Assembly (NCBI RefSeq): GCF_043497005.1 | Contig: NZ_JBIEKE010000001.1 | Location: 1,178,001 to 1,242,000 of the forward strand | Length of the DNA: 64,000 nt | Reading direction: 5' to 3' | Origin: Halobacillus_A sp043497005 | GTDB lineage: Bacteria > Bacillota > Bacilli > Bacillales > Halobacillaceae | Shown here: one piece after another, positions 33,773 through 42,213 of the stretch | Layout: the number at the start of each line of letters is the position of its first letter | Numbering within the stretch: position 1 is the first letter of the stretch | Position numbers and translations under genes: made by a program | The notes under the pieces: model-generated | The model's input: the letters and a program-made list of their open reading frames with translations, nothing else | What the model was told of the DNA's origin: nothing | The model's database searches: none

Positions 33773-34804
33773 ATGTCAAAATTAAAAGTTGCTGTAATCG
33801 GATGTGGAAGTATTGCTCAGAACCGTCACCTGCTTGAGTACGAGGGGAATGAGAAAGTGGATATTGCAGCTGTCTGCGATATTGTTGAAGAACGAGCTAT
33901 GGTTACAGCTGAAGCTTTTGGAGCTAAATCATACACGGACTATGAAGAACTTTTGAATAAGGAAGACGTAGATGCAGTGAGCGTATGTTTACCGAACTAC
34001 CTTCATGCTCCTGTTTCCATAGCAGCTTTAAATGCAGGGGCCAACGTACTTTGTGAAAAACCAATGGCAACGTCTCATGAAGAAGCTGAACAAATGATCG
34101 AAGCAGCAGAACGCAATGGAAAGAAACTAATGATTGCTCATAACCAACGCTTTGTTTCTTCTCATGAAAAAGCACGTAAACTGATCGAAAATGGGGATAT
34201 AGGGAAGGTTTACAGCTTCCGCACTACGTTTGGACACGGAGGACCTGAAGGATGGAGTGCTGATGGAGAAGACAGCTGGTTCTTTAAAAAAGAAGAAGCT
34301 TTCATTGGAGCTATGGGAGACCTTGGAGTACATAAGGCGGATCTCCTTCGCCATATTCTTGGAGAGGAATTTGTCGATGTAGCTGGATTTGTTGAAAATA
34401 ATGCCAAAGACAGAATTTCTGTAGATGATAATGCTGTCTGCATCCTTCGTACAGAAAGTGGTGTAGTTGGAACTTTGACTGCAAGCTGGGCTTACAATTC
34501 AGCAGAAGATAACTCTACAGTGATCTATGGAGAAAAAGGCACCCTTCGTTTAGAGGATAATCCTACGTACTCTTTAATCGCGCAATATACAAACGGTGAA
34601 ATTGTAAAATATGAGCTTGGTCAAATTCAATCCAACGATGAAGGCGGACAAACAAATACAGGAGTTATTGATCATTTTGTCGAATGTATTATTGAAGATA
34701 AGAAGCCTCTTATTGATGGGGAAGAAGGAAAGCGTTCGCTGGATGTTATTTTAGCAGCGCTTGAATCAGGAGAAACCCGTAAAATAACAAAGTTAGAGAA
34801 GTGA
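33773..34804 (+). CDS. Gfo/Idh/MocA oxidoreductase (ThuB-like)
   Basis: A 343-residue NAD(P)-dependent sugar dehydrogenase. The N-terminal Rossmann motif is VAVIGCGSIAQNRHL, the conserved NVLCEKPMA loop is at about 88-96, and a C-terminal MocA-type alpha/beta domain follows. GDLGVHKADLLRHI at about 180-193 holds the likely catalytic His (the D...H motif). It probably oxidises a glycoside at C3 or a similar position. It sits between thuA and a second Gfo/Idh gene, a typical oxidative-glycoside cluster. Substrate unknown. Confidence 0.88.
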   Translation: MSKLKVAVIGCGSIAQNRHLLEYEGNEKVDIAAVCDIVEERAMVTAEAFGAKSYTDYEELLNKEDVDAVSVCLPNYLHAPVSIAALNAGANVLCEKPMATSHEEAEQMIEAAERNGKKLMIAHNQRFVSSHEKARKLIENGDIGKVYSFRTTFGHGGPEGWSADGEDSWFFKKEEAFIGAMGDLGVHKADLLRHILGEEFVDVAGFVENNAKDRISVDDNAVCILRTESGVVGTLTASWAYNSAEDNSTVIYGEKGTLRLEDNPTYSLIAQYTNGEIVKYELGQIQSNDEGGQTNTGVIDHFVECIIEDKKPLIDGEEGKRSLDVILAALESGETRKITKLEK

Positions 34805-34810
34805 TTGGTT

Positions 34811-35854
34811 ATGAATAAATTAAAAATGGGAATCATTGGTGCCGGAGGTATTGCACAGGAACGCCACATTCCAGCTTACGCAGGTATGAGTGAAGCTGTG
34901 GAATTAACTGCAGTGCAAGACACTAATATTGATCGTGCCCATGCAGTATCCCAGACCTTTGATATTCCACACGTTTTTGATGACTATAAACCATTATTTG
35001 AAGTGGTCGATGCAGTAACGATATGTACACCAAACAAGTTTCATTCTGAGATTGCTATCGCTGCACTTGAAGCAGGGGTCCATGTTTTATGTGAGAAGCC
35101 CATGGCCATAACGACGAAGGAATGTGAAGCCATGATTGCTGCAGCTGAGAAGAATGACAAGCTTCTATCCATTGCTTACCATTACCGTCATATGCCAGAA
35201 GCTAAACTTGCAAAAGAAGCAATCCTGCAAGGCGAGATTGGGGACCCCCTTGTAACAAGAGTGCAAGCTATGCGCCGACGTAAAGTACCAGGCTGGGGTG
35301 TTTTTACTAACAAAGACTTACAAGGTGGCGGGAGTTTAATCGATTTCGGCTGCCATCTGCTTGATTTAGCGCTTTGGCTGCTTGATGATCCTGAACCTGT
35401 GGAGGTTATGGGACGAACGTACGACCGTTTAAGTAAAACCCCTGGTCAAGTGAATGACTGGGGAGCCTTTGACCATGAAACATTTAATGTTGATGATCAC
35501 GTGACGAGCTATATTACGTTTAAAAATGGGTTATCCATGCAATTTGAATGTTCATGGGCGGCAAACATAAAAGAGGATTATACAGCTTTAAGTATTTCCG
35601 GGGTTGACGGGGGAATGGACGTTTATCCTTTCCAGCTTTATCAGACAAAATATGGATCTGTATGGAACAGTCAGCCCAACATTCCGAAAGAAACTCTTAG
35701 TGAAGGATTTGTACAAGCGAAAAACTTCGTGGATAGTTGTTTAGGTAATGCAGATCTTATCGTAAAACCAGAACAAGCTTTAAAAGTTACGAAATTAATT
35801 GAAGCTATTTATAAAAGTAGTGAAGAAGGTTCCAGCATAAAAATTAAAAATTGA
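34811..35854 (+). CDS. Gfo/Idh/MocA oxidoreductase, second paralogue
   Basis: A 347-residue dehydrogenase of the same family as its upstream neighbour but clearly diverged. The Rossmann motif is GIIGAGGIAQERHIPAY, the loop is VLCEKPMAIT, and GGSLIDFGCHLLDLALWLL contains the D...H catalytic pair. Two adjacent paralogues suggest two oxidations or an oxidation followed by re-reduction, as in 3-keto-glycoside pathways. ATG 34811 lies 7 bases after the previous stop; a TTG at 34805 is the alternative. Next is a TIM-barrel isomerase gene. Confidence 0.87.
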   Translation: MNKLKMGIIGAGGIAQERHIPAYAGMSEAVELTAVQDTNIDRAHAVSQTFDIPHVFDDYKPLFEVVDAVTICTPNKFHSEIAIAALEAGVHVLCEKPMAITTKECEAMIAAAEKNDKLLSIAYHYRHMPEAKLAKEAILQGEIGDPLVTRVQAMRRRKVPGWGVFTNKDLQGGGSLIDFGCHLLDLALWLLDDPEPVEVMGRTYDRLSKTPGQVNDWGAFDHETFNVDDHVTSYITFKNGLSMQFECSWAANIKEDYTALSISGVDGGMDVYPFQLYQTKYGSVWNSQPNIPKETLSEGFVQAKNFVDSCLGNADLIVKPEQALKVTKLIEAIYKSSEEGSSIKIKN

Positions 35855-35871
35855 GAATGGAGGAATAACTT

Positions 35872-36840
35872 ATGAAACTTGGTGTGTTTACGGTGCTTTT
35901 TTCTGACTTATCCTTTGAAGATATGCTTGATAAAGCGAAGGAATCAGGTTTGAAAGCAGTAGAGATAGGTACAGGGGGATATCCTGGGAGTGCTCATTGT
36001 AACGTGGAAGAGTTGTTAGAAAATGAAGAAAAGCGTGCTGAATACTTGGAAAAGGTTCATTCTCGCGGATTAACCATTAGTGCTTTCAGCTGCCATGGCA
36101 ACCCTATTTCACCTGATGAAAAATTTGCAAAGGAATCTCACGATGCTTTTGTGAAAAGTGTTAAATTGGCTAATCTTCTCGATGTTCCCGTCGTTAATAC
36201 GTTTTCTGGAACTCCAGGGGGAGCAGAAGGAGACAAATCACCAAATTGGCCGGTCACACCTTGGCCGGCTGAGTACTCTGATACGCTCGAATGGCAATGG
36301 AATGAAAAGCTTATTCCTTATTGGAAAGAGCAAGGGAAATTCGCAGAAGAATATAATGTGAAAATTGGCCTTGAACTACATGCTGGATTTCTCGTTCACA
36401 CGCCGCACACTATGTTGAAGCTTCGAGAAGCAACGTGCGATGCTGTTGGAGCAAACCTTGATCCAAGTCATTTATGGTGGCAGGGAATTGAACCGGTTGC
36501 TGCCATTAAAATTCTTGGAAATGCAAATGCTATTCATCATTTTCATGCGAAAGACACATACATTGACCAAGAAAATGTAAACATGTACGGGTTAACAGAC
36601 ATGCAGCCCTATGGAGAAGTGAAGACAAGAGCTTGGAGTTTCCGTTCGGTGGGGTATGGACATGGCATTCAGGAATGGTCTAATATTGTAAGTGCGCTTC
36701 GTACGTATGGATATGACCACGTCATTAGCATTGAACACGAAGATCCAATTATGTCTATTAGTGAAGGCTTTAATCAAGCCGTAAAGAATTTAAAAGCTGT
36801 AAATATTGAGGAGCCTCCAGCAGATATGTGGTGGGCTTAA
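35872..36840 (+). CDS. TIM-barrel sugar isomerase/epimerase
   Basis: A 322-residue xylose-isomerase-like TIM barrel. It has AVEIGTGGYPG near the N-terminus, IGLELHAGFLVH (about 164-175, metal ligand Glu), NLDPSHLWWQG, HHFHAKDT (about 222-229) and ISIEHEDP (about 283-290). The last three are typical metal-binding segments of this fold in 3-keto-glycoside and inositol pathways. GGAGGAA precedes the start. With the divergent isomerase at 27451 this cluster has two such proteins, unequal in length and sequence. Substrate unknown. Confidence 0.87.
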   Translation: MKLGVFTVLFSDLSFEDMLDKAKESGLKAVEIGTGGYPGSAHCNVEELLENEEKRAEYLEKVHSRGLTISAFSCHGNPISPDEKFAKESHDAFVKSVKLANLLDVPVVNTFSGTPGGAEGDKSPNWPVTPWPAEYSDTLEWQWNEKLIPYWKEQGKFAEEYNVKIGLELHAGFLVHTPHTMLKLREATCDAVGANLDPSHLWWQGIEPVAAIKILGNANAIHHFHAKDTYIDQENVNMYGLTDMQPYGEVKTRAWSFRSVGYGHGIQEWSNIVSALRTYGYDHVISIEHEDPIMSISEGFNQAVKNLKAVNIEEPPADMWWA

Positions 36841-36866
36841 TGGTTTGAGTAGAAGGAGTGACTAGT

Positions 36867-37559
36867 ATGGCGAATCGATCAGGCTTTATGGGCGGCATGT
36901 ATGCCGTCAGCGAATGGATAAGCAGATTTACGTTAGGAAATCTGCTGTGGGCCCTGTTTAATTTGCCAGTTGGCCTCCTTCTTCTCAGTTTATTGAACTT
37001 ACAAGACAGCGGGCTTATCTTTTATATTATGGCACCTTTAGTATTAGTTACCCCTTTCGTATTTTTCCCCGCCACAACTGCTCTATTTGCTAAAGCGAGA
37101 GAATGGGTTAGAAAAGATGAAAATGATTTAGTCGAGAAATCGTATTTTTATTACTATAAAGAAAATTATTTGAAAAGTTTAGGTGGAGGAATAATATTTG
37201 TAGTATTATGGACTGTACTTGCCGCTGACGTCTATTATTTCTCTACGCGAAATACCTTTCTTATGAATGTTTTTCTTATTATGGCAATTTTACTATTTGT
37301 TTGGACGATAAACTTTTTCGCCGTAATGGTTCATTATGACATGAAGCTGAAAGGCTTTCTTAAGCAGTCTTTCTTTATAACCATAGGCAGTCCTTTATTA
37401 TTTTTGACGATTGTTATAAGCTCAGCTATTGTGCTATACATAAGTCTTTATATTTTCCCTTTATTAATTCCTATTGTTACGGGTTCTCTAATCGCCTTTC
37501 TATCTTTCTCAGCTTTTTACCGCCTTCATTTAAAAATTATTAATAATAAAAATAAGTAA
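36867..37559 (+). CDS. DUF624 (YesL-like) membrane protein
   Basis: A 230-residue membrane protein with about five hydrophobic helices. It has the YesL/DUF624 start pattern (W...GNLLWALFNLPVG). Such proteins are commonly found at the end of sugar ABC operons in Bacilli; their role is not known. ATG 36867 has AAGGAG 8 bases upstream; an upstream GTG at 36858 overlaps this site. It is the last gene of the cluster and is followed by a terminator. Confidence 0.82.
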   Translation: MANRSGFMGGMYAVSEWISRFTLGNLLWALFNLPVGLLLLSLLNLQDSGLIFYIMAPLVLVTPFVFFPATTALFAKAREWVRKDENDLVEKSYFYYYKENYLKSLGGGIIFVVLWTVLAADVYYFSTRNTFLMNVFLIMAILLFVWTINFFAVMVHYDMKLKGFLKQSFFITIGSPLLFLTIVISSAIVLYISLYIFPLLIPIVTGSLIAFLSFSAFYRLHLKIINNKNK

Positions 37560-37564
37560 ACTAG

Positions 37565-37592
37565 ACCAGGCTTAAAAAGCCTGGTTTAGTTT
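37565..37592 (+). terminator. rho-independent terminator
   Basis: ACCAGGCTT and AAGCCTGGT arms around AAA, then TTAGTTTT. It closes the ThuA/Gfo-Idh cluster. Confidence 0.8.
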
Positions 37593-37595
37593 TAT

Positions 37596-37885
37596 CAGGC
37601 TGAGACAAAACTAAATAAAGCAAAAAGTATATAAACGATTTTGCAGCAGCCAGTTCGGAATATTTTATATTAAGGAATACTAAGGTTCCGTCAAAACACT
37701 GAAGTCACTGAAAAAGTCCTGAGTAATCTTAAAGAGCCTCAAGAATCGCTTTTCGGTGGATGCTTGCCGCGGGCACGGCCTCAGCTAACTTGGTCAAGAA
37801 GATCACTTGACCAAGTTAATGCAGCTTGCGCTATTCCCTCAGGAGGCTTCGTATTTTACTACGCTAGTCATCTGCGTTTTTACGA
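37596..37885. repeat. dispersed intergenic repeat, copy B, with nested inverted repeat
   Basis: Starts with GGCTGAGACAAAACTAAATA and a decayed CGAAC-type hairpin block (AACGATTTTGCAGCAGCCAG). It then has a GGGCACGGCCTCAG core and the tail ACGCTAGTCATCTGCGTTT shared with copy C. A perfect 12-bp inverted repeat (37787-37798 with 37806-37817) is inserted in the core. An 84-codon open frame across it (37764-38018) is not a gene. This is most of the 486-base non-coding gap. Confidence 0.72.
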
Positions 37886-38045
37886 ATGTTTGCTTTTTGA
37901 CAACACTGATTTACTTATGGCACAGACTCATTTTTATGACATAAGTAAAGGAGAATTCACTACTACAAAAGCATCAATTGTTAGTTCTAAGAGCAAAGAA
38001 AAGGTAGAGGTTTTTTGATATATTGGAAGAAAGGAGGAAACGACT

Positions 38046-38807
38046 ATGAATCCATATAATCAACGCCAGCTGTTTCGTACTCAGCAGGAAAGCGGTACGA
38101 CCTCCGGCATGTGTGATAACTACCTGCAAGCGAATATGCTTGTACTCCCTAGGGAATATGCATTTGACTTTTTATTATTTTGTGTTCGTAATCCAAAACC
38201 CTGTCCTATAGTGGATGTATTGGAACCAGGAATAACGACCCCAAAAATTGCTAATGCTGATATTCGTTCGGACTTACCAAAATACCGCATTTATCGCAAC
38301 GGTGAATTTGTAGAAGAGGTAAAGGATATTCAAGGAGTTTGGCGAGACGATTTTGTTACATTCCTTATTGGCTGCAGCTTTACATTTGAGAAAGCTCTTC
38401 TGGAAAGTGGAGTAAACCTTCTTCACCAGGAACAAAGAAAAGTGGTACCTATGTACAAAACCAATATTGCCTGCGAAGAAGCAGGACGTTTTAAAGGAAA
38501 TATGGTAGTCAGTATGAGGGCACTGAAACCAGAAGATGTACAAAAAGCCGTTAAAATCACAGAACCTTTCGAAACCTCCCATGGTAGTCCTGTTCATATT
38601 GGAGACCCTGCTGATATAGGAATCTATGACATCATGAGTCCTGATTATGGAGAAAGCGTTGAATTTAATGAGGAAGAATATATTCCAGTTTTTTGGGGGT
38701 GCGGGGTTACTCCACAAAACGTGTGCTTAAACGCAAAACCAGAAATTATGATCTCTCATGCTCCCGGTCATATGCTTATTACGGACCAGTTTGAAGAAAA
38801 GAATTAA
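38046..38807 (+). CDS. YcsI-like putative hydro-lyase (DUF1445)
   Basis: A 253-residue protein of the DUF1445 / D-glutamate-cyclase-like family. Characteristic runs are TTSGMCDNYLQANM at the start, FVTFLIGCSFTFEKALLE at about 106-123 and the C-terminal VFWGCGVTPQ and SHAPGHMLITD. In B. subtilis the homologue ycsI lies inside the ycsF-kip operon; here it stands alone about 5 kb from the pxp genes, on the other strand. GGAGGA precedes the start. The molecular role in this organism is not established. Confidence 0.85.
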   Translation: MNPYNQRQLFRTQQESGTTSGMCDNYLQANMLVLPREYAFDFLLFCVRNPKPCPIVDVLEPGITTPKIANADIRSDLPKYRIYRNGEFVEEVKDIQGVWRDDFVTFLIGCSFTFEKALLESGVNLLHQEQRKVVPMYKTNIACEEAGRFKGNMVVSMRALKPEDVQKAVKITEPFETSHGSPVHIGDPADIGIYDIMSPDYGESVEFNEEEYIPVFWGCGVTPQNVCLNAKPEIMISHAPGHMLITDQFEEKN

Positions 38808-38871
38808 GTGGAATGTAATATAGTAATAACAATCACGAAGGGAGATTTTTTCAACCAAAGGAGATGTTAAA

Positions 38872-39282
38872 ATGAAGCAGCACGTGACCCCTTATTTAAC
38901 GTTTAATGGGAATGCCGTTGAAGCTTTAGATTTTTACAAAGATACTTTTGGCGGGGAAATTTCAGATTTACAAACGTTTGGTGAAGCAGATTATGATACT
39001 CCTTCACAAATTAAGAACCGTATTATGCATGCGCGATTACAGAATGGTCCAATGCTGCTTATGTTTTCTGACAGTTTCTCAGGAGAGGAGCCAGTATCAA
39101 GTGAATCTCAAGTTTCTCTGGCTGTAGAAATGGAAAATGAACAGGAAATAAAAAAAATTTATGAAAAACTAAAAGTACAAGGTACCGTAAAGATGGAACT
39201 TCAAGACACATTTTGGGGTGCTACTTTTGCAAAAGTTACGGATAAGTATGGAATTACGTGGGATTTAAATTTACAAAAATAA
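38872..39282 (+). CDS. VOC-fold protein (PhnB/YjdN type)
   Basis: A 136-residue vicinal-oxygen-chelate fold protein. It has the PhnB-like N-terminus VTPYLTFNGNAVEALDFYKDTFGGE, MHARLQNGPMLLMFSD in the middle, and FWGATFAKVTDKYGITW at the C-terminus. Some relatives are mistitled demethylubiquinone methyltransferases. No specific substrate can be inferred. AAAGGAG precedes the ATG. It stands alone and ends in a strong terminator. Confidence 0.8.
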   Translation: MKQHVTPYLTFNGNAVEALDFYKDTFGGEISDLQTFGEADYDTPSQIKNRIMHARLQNGPMLLMFSDSFSGEEPVSSESQVSLAVEMENEQEIKKIYEKLKVQGTVKMELQDTFWGATFAKVTDKYGITWDLNLQK

Positions 39283-39294
39283 ATACTTTGGACT

Positions 39295-39336
39295 AGGAAG
39301 ATGACGGAGGTCTAATTACCCGCATCTTCCTTTTTT
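39295..39336 (+). terminator. rho-independent terminator
   Basis: AGGAAGATG and CATCTTCCT arms followed by six T. Confidence 0.82.
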
Positions 39337-39477
39337 GTTTTTCACTGTACCAGGTACATGGTGCTAGAAATAGGAGCAATAGGAAACAGCAGAACGTATT
39401 TATTAGTAAATAAGATTTCTTAACTGCGGAATGCAAAATATGAACATATTTACAAGAATATGACCAAATTCAGAATA

Positions 39478-39506
39478 TTTACATTATTATCAATCTTTGA
39501 GATAAT
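39478..39506 (+). promoter_or_regulatory. SigA promoter of amino-acid ABC operon
   Basis: TTTACA at 39478-39483, a 17-base spacer and GATAAT at 39501-39506, about 30 bases upstream of the binding-protein start. Confidence 0.6.
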
Positions 39507-39537
39507 AAAATTGAACATAAAAAGGGGGAGAACGCAG

Positions 39538-40344
39538 ATGAAAGGTAATAAGTTAGGGTGGATTTTATTAAGCTTAATCTTATCAGTTCTTTTAGCAGGG
39601 TGTGGTACTTCTGACTCAGAAGGTGCAGATGAAGGGGACTCTGGTGGCGATACATATACAGTGGCTACCGATAATAACTTTGTGCCGTTTGAATTTTTGG
39701 ACGAGGATACGGGTGAGATGGAAGGATTTGATATGGACTTGATCCGCGCTATTGCAGATGAAGCTGGATTTGAAGTTGATATTGAAGCGATGAAATTTGA
39801 CGGAGTTGTTACAGGTATGCAGTCCGCCAAATATGACATAGGAATTGCAGGAATGACAATTACAGAAGAACGTAAGGAAAATATTGATTTCTCAGATCCA
39901 TATTATGATGCAGGTCTAATGCTTGCAGTCCAATCAGATAACACAGAAATCGAATCTGAAGATGACTTGGCAGGTAAGACTGTAGCGACACGTTCAGGTA
40001 CTACTAGTGAAACTTATTTACAAGATAACCATCCAGATGCAGAAGTAGAAACCTTCCCGGGAATTGTAGAAGCCTATATGGATTTACAAGCAGGGCGCGT
40101 GGATGCTGTTATGTATGACGTACCAAACGTTCAATACTATGTAGCTAACGATGCAGAGGGAGAATTGAAGACTGTAGGCGATATCCTTCAAGGCGAACAA
40201 TATGGAATAGCATTTCCTAAGGACTCAGATCTAGTTGAAGACGTGAATGAAGCGTTAGCTACATTAATTGATAATGGAACTTACGATGATATTTATGAAG
40301 AGTGGTTCGGAGAGCGTAAATACGATACAGAATCCTCAGAATAA
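39538..40344 (+). CDS. amino-acid ABC transporter substrate-binding lipoprotein (GlnH-like)
   Basis: A 268-residue family-3 solute-binding protein for a polar amino acid, probably glutamine. The signal peptide ends at LLAGC (lipidated Cys about residue 22), followed by an acidic, glycine-rich linker. Typical segments are VATDNNFVPFEF, EGFDMDLIRAIADE, KYDIGIAGMTITEERKE and DFSDPYYDAG. ATG 39538 with GGGGGAG 7 bases upstream is preferred over the much longer in-frame start at 39460. Permease and ATPase genes follow. A hairpin separates it from the permease. Confidence 0.92.
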   Translation: MKGNKLGWILLSLILSVLLAGCGTSDSEGADEGDSGGDTYTVATDNNFVPFEFLDEDTGEMEGFDMDLIRAIADEAGFEVDIEAMKFDGVVTGMQSAKYDIGIAGMTITEERKENIDFSDPYYDAGLMLAVQSDNTEIESEDDLAGKTVATRSGTTSETYLQDNHPDAEVETFPGIVEAYMDLQAGRVDAVMYDVPNVQYYVANDAEGELKTVGDILQGEQYGIAFPKDSDLVEDVNEALATLIDNGTYDDIYEEWFGERKYDTESSE

Positions 40345-40349
40345 CTAAT

Positions 40350-40390
40350 AAAGCGTAGCAGGGCTATGTCTTGTTACGCTTTTCTATTTT
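40350..40390 (+). other. intercistronic hairpin between binding-protein and permease genes
   Basis: AAAGCGTAGCAGG pairs with CTTGTTACGCTTT (with G-U pairs), followed by a T-rich run. It could be an attenuating terminator that keeps binding-protein mRNA in excess. Confidence 0.6.
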
Positions 40391-40447
40391 AAACCAACCA
40401 ATCATATGACTAACAAAATAGCTGCACACAAGGAGCGTTAATTACAT

Positions 40448-41104
40448 ATGGATGTCTTCATGGAATCACACTACATGCGAGTGATACCTTTTTTATTAGA
40501 AGGTCTCATGTATACACTTTTAATTACAGGTGTAGGATTGTTTTTTGGATTTATTCTTGGAGCAATATTTGGCTTAGCACGTCTCTCAAAGAGTAAGATA
40601 ATATATGGAATAGCTACTGTGTATGTTGAAGCTTTACGAGGTACCCCTATTCTTGCACAGATCTTATTTATCTATTTTGGCCTTCCAGATGTACTCGGTT
40701 TTAATATTGATAAAATTACTGCTTCTGTTATTGCGATTGCAGTAAACGCGGGTGCTTACATAGCAGAGATTGTACGTGGTGCTGTTTACTCGATTGATAA
40801 GGGACAAAGTGAAGCAGGACGTTCAATCGGATTAACAAGGGGCCAGACGATGCGTTATATTATATGGCCACAGGCGTTTAAACGAATGATTCCGCCGCTC
40901 GGTAACCAATTTGTTATTAGTTTAAAGGATACTTCGTTATTTTCCGTTATAGCCGTAGGCGAATTAACCTATATGGGGCAGCAATACTATGGTCTAACAT
41001 TCGCACCTTTCCAAGCTCTAACTATGGTTTGTCTCTTTTATCTAGCGATTACAGTTCCGGCATCGGTATATTTACGTAGAGTAGAAAGGAGACTGGATGT
41101 GTAA
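40448..41104 (+). CDS. amino-acid ABC transporter permease (GlnP-like)
   Basis: A 218-residue membrane subunit with about five helices. The family motif EALRGTPILAQILFIYFG is at about 58-75. The EAA-type loop SEAGRSIGLTRGQTMRYIIWPQA is at about 121-143. Its stop codon TAA shares a base with the ATG of the ATPase gene, so the two are translationally coupled. Confidence 0.93.
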   Translation: MDVFMESHYMRVIPFLLEGLMYTLLITGVGLFFGFILGAIFGLARLSKSKIIYGIATVYVEALRGTPILAQILFIYFGLPDVLGFNIDKITASVIAIAVNAGAYIAEIVRGAVYSIDKGQSEAGRSIGLTRGQTMRYIIWPQAFKRMIPPLGNQFVISLKDTSLFSVIAVGELTYMGQQYYGLTFAPFQALTMVCLFYLAITVPASVYLRRVERRLDV

Positions 41105-41826
41105 TGATTAGAGTAAGAGATCTGCATAAATCATTTGGTGATAATGAAGTTTTAAAAGGAATTGATCTAGAAGTCAATGCCCAGGAAGTGGTTTGCGTCA
41201 TTGGACCATCGGGATCAGGAAAAAGTACACTGCTGCGCTGCCTGAATTTATTAGAAGAAGTAACAAGTGGAGACGTTTTTATTGAAGGGGAAAATTTAAC
41301 AGATTCCAAAGTGGATATAAATGAAGTCCGATCACGAGTAGGGATGGTATTCCAGCATTTTAATCTATTTCCACATATGACGGTGCTGGAAAATATTACA
41401 TTAGGTCCTAAAAAGATTAAAGGTATTAAGAAAGCTCAGGCAGAAAAGGAAGCAGAACCTCTGCTCGCCAAAGTGGGTCTATCAGATAAAGCTAATGTTT
41501 ATCCAGACAGTCTCTCAGGAGGTCAAAAGCAGCGTGTAGCAATTGCCCGTTCGTTAGCAATGAATCCCAAAATTATGTTGTTTGATGAACCTACTTCAGC
41601 TTTAGATCCAGAGCTGGTCGGCGACGTATTGGCTGTCATGAAGGATTTGGCGACGGAAGGTATGACAATGGTCGTAGTGACCCACGAAATGGGGTTTGCT
41701 CGTGAAGTTGGTGATCGAGTGATCTTTATGGATGAAGGCATCATTATGGAGGAAAATGTGCCAGCGAAAATTTTTGGAGAACCTGATAACCCAAGGACAC
41801 GTGAATTCTTATCAAAAGTTCTATAA
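41104..41826 (+). CDS. amino-acid ABC transporter ATP-binding protein (GlnQ-like)
   Basis: A 240-residue ABC ATPase. All motifs are intact: Walker A GPSGSGKST at about 35-43, Q-loop VFQHFNLFPHMT, signature LSGGQKQR, Walker B IMLFDEPTSALDPE and the switch His in VVTHEMGFA. It energises the GlnP-like permease. It is the last gene of the operon and ends just before a copy of the dispersed repeat, whose hairpin may terminate it. Confidence 0.95.
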   Translation: MIRVRDLHKSFGDNEVLKGIDLEVNAQEVVCVIGPSGSGKSTLLRCLNLLEEVTSGDVFIEGENLTDSKVDINEVRSRVGMVFQHFNLFPHMTVLENITLGPKKIKGIKKAQAEKEAEPLLAKVGLSDKANVYPDSLSGGQKQRVAIARSLAMNPKIMLFDEPTSALDPELVGDVLAVMKDLATEGMTMVVVTHEMGFAREVGDRVIFMDEGIIMEENVPAKIFGEPDNPRTREFLSKVL

Positions 41827-41836
41827 ATCGAATAAT

Positions 41837-42071
41837 GGCTGAGATAAAACTTAAATAAGCGTAAAATAATCCGAACGATTTTGCACTAATCAGTTCGGAT
41901 TATTTATATTTGGAGAGAATTTATACTAATGCTGCGTCAGAACACTCGCTTTCCATTGTCACGGCCAAAGGTTTATCAGACAGCAAAAAGCGCTTTTCTG
42001 CGGGATCTTCAGGTTAAATATTCCCACATGAGTCTTATTATATTGACTACGCTTGTGATCTGCGTTTATTA
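41837..42071. repeat. dispersed intergenic repeat, copy C, with terminator-like hairpin
   Basis: Begins GGCTGAGATAAAACTTAAATA, then a clean hairpin AATAATCCGAACGATT / AATCAGTTCGGATTATT (41866-41907). A degraded core with CGGCC and CTGCGGGATCTTCAGG follows, and the tail ACGCTTGTGATCTGCGTTTATT matches copy B. It accounts for most of the 387-base gap. The hairpin probably ends the amino-acid ABC operon. Confidence 0.75.
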
Positions 42072-42213
42072 GTTCTTTCCATCTCTGTTTCACTTAATCT
42101 CCAGTTTCTTTATGACATCTCAAAAACTAAACGATTCAACAAATTTCATACATACATACCAATTTTTAATATTTTAATTTATAATAATAGTATCTAGGTG
42201 AAGGGGTGTACGA

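Noticed and set aside
37764..38018. 84-codon open frame after the DUF624 gene
   Set aside because: It lies across the dispersed repeat copy B, has no ribosome binding site, and its first part translates the repeat core and the nested inverted repeat. It looks like a chance frame.
38274..38717. 147-codon frame opposite the YcsI-like gene
   Set aside because: Antisense shadow with no start signal; the sense gene has clear family motifs.
39360..39537. Possible T-box or amino-acid riboswitch before the GlnH-like gene
   Set aside because: A normal promoter lies only about 30 bases upstream of the start codon, so there is no room for a leader RNA, and no T-box sequence is visible.
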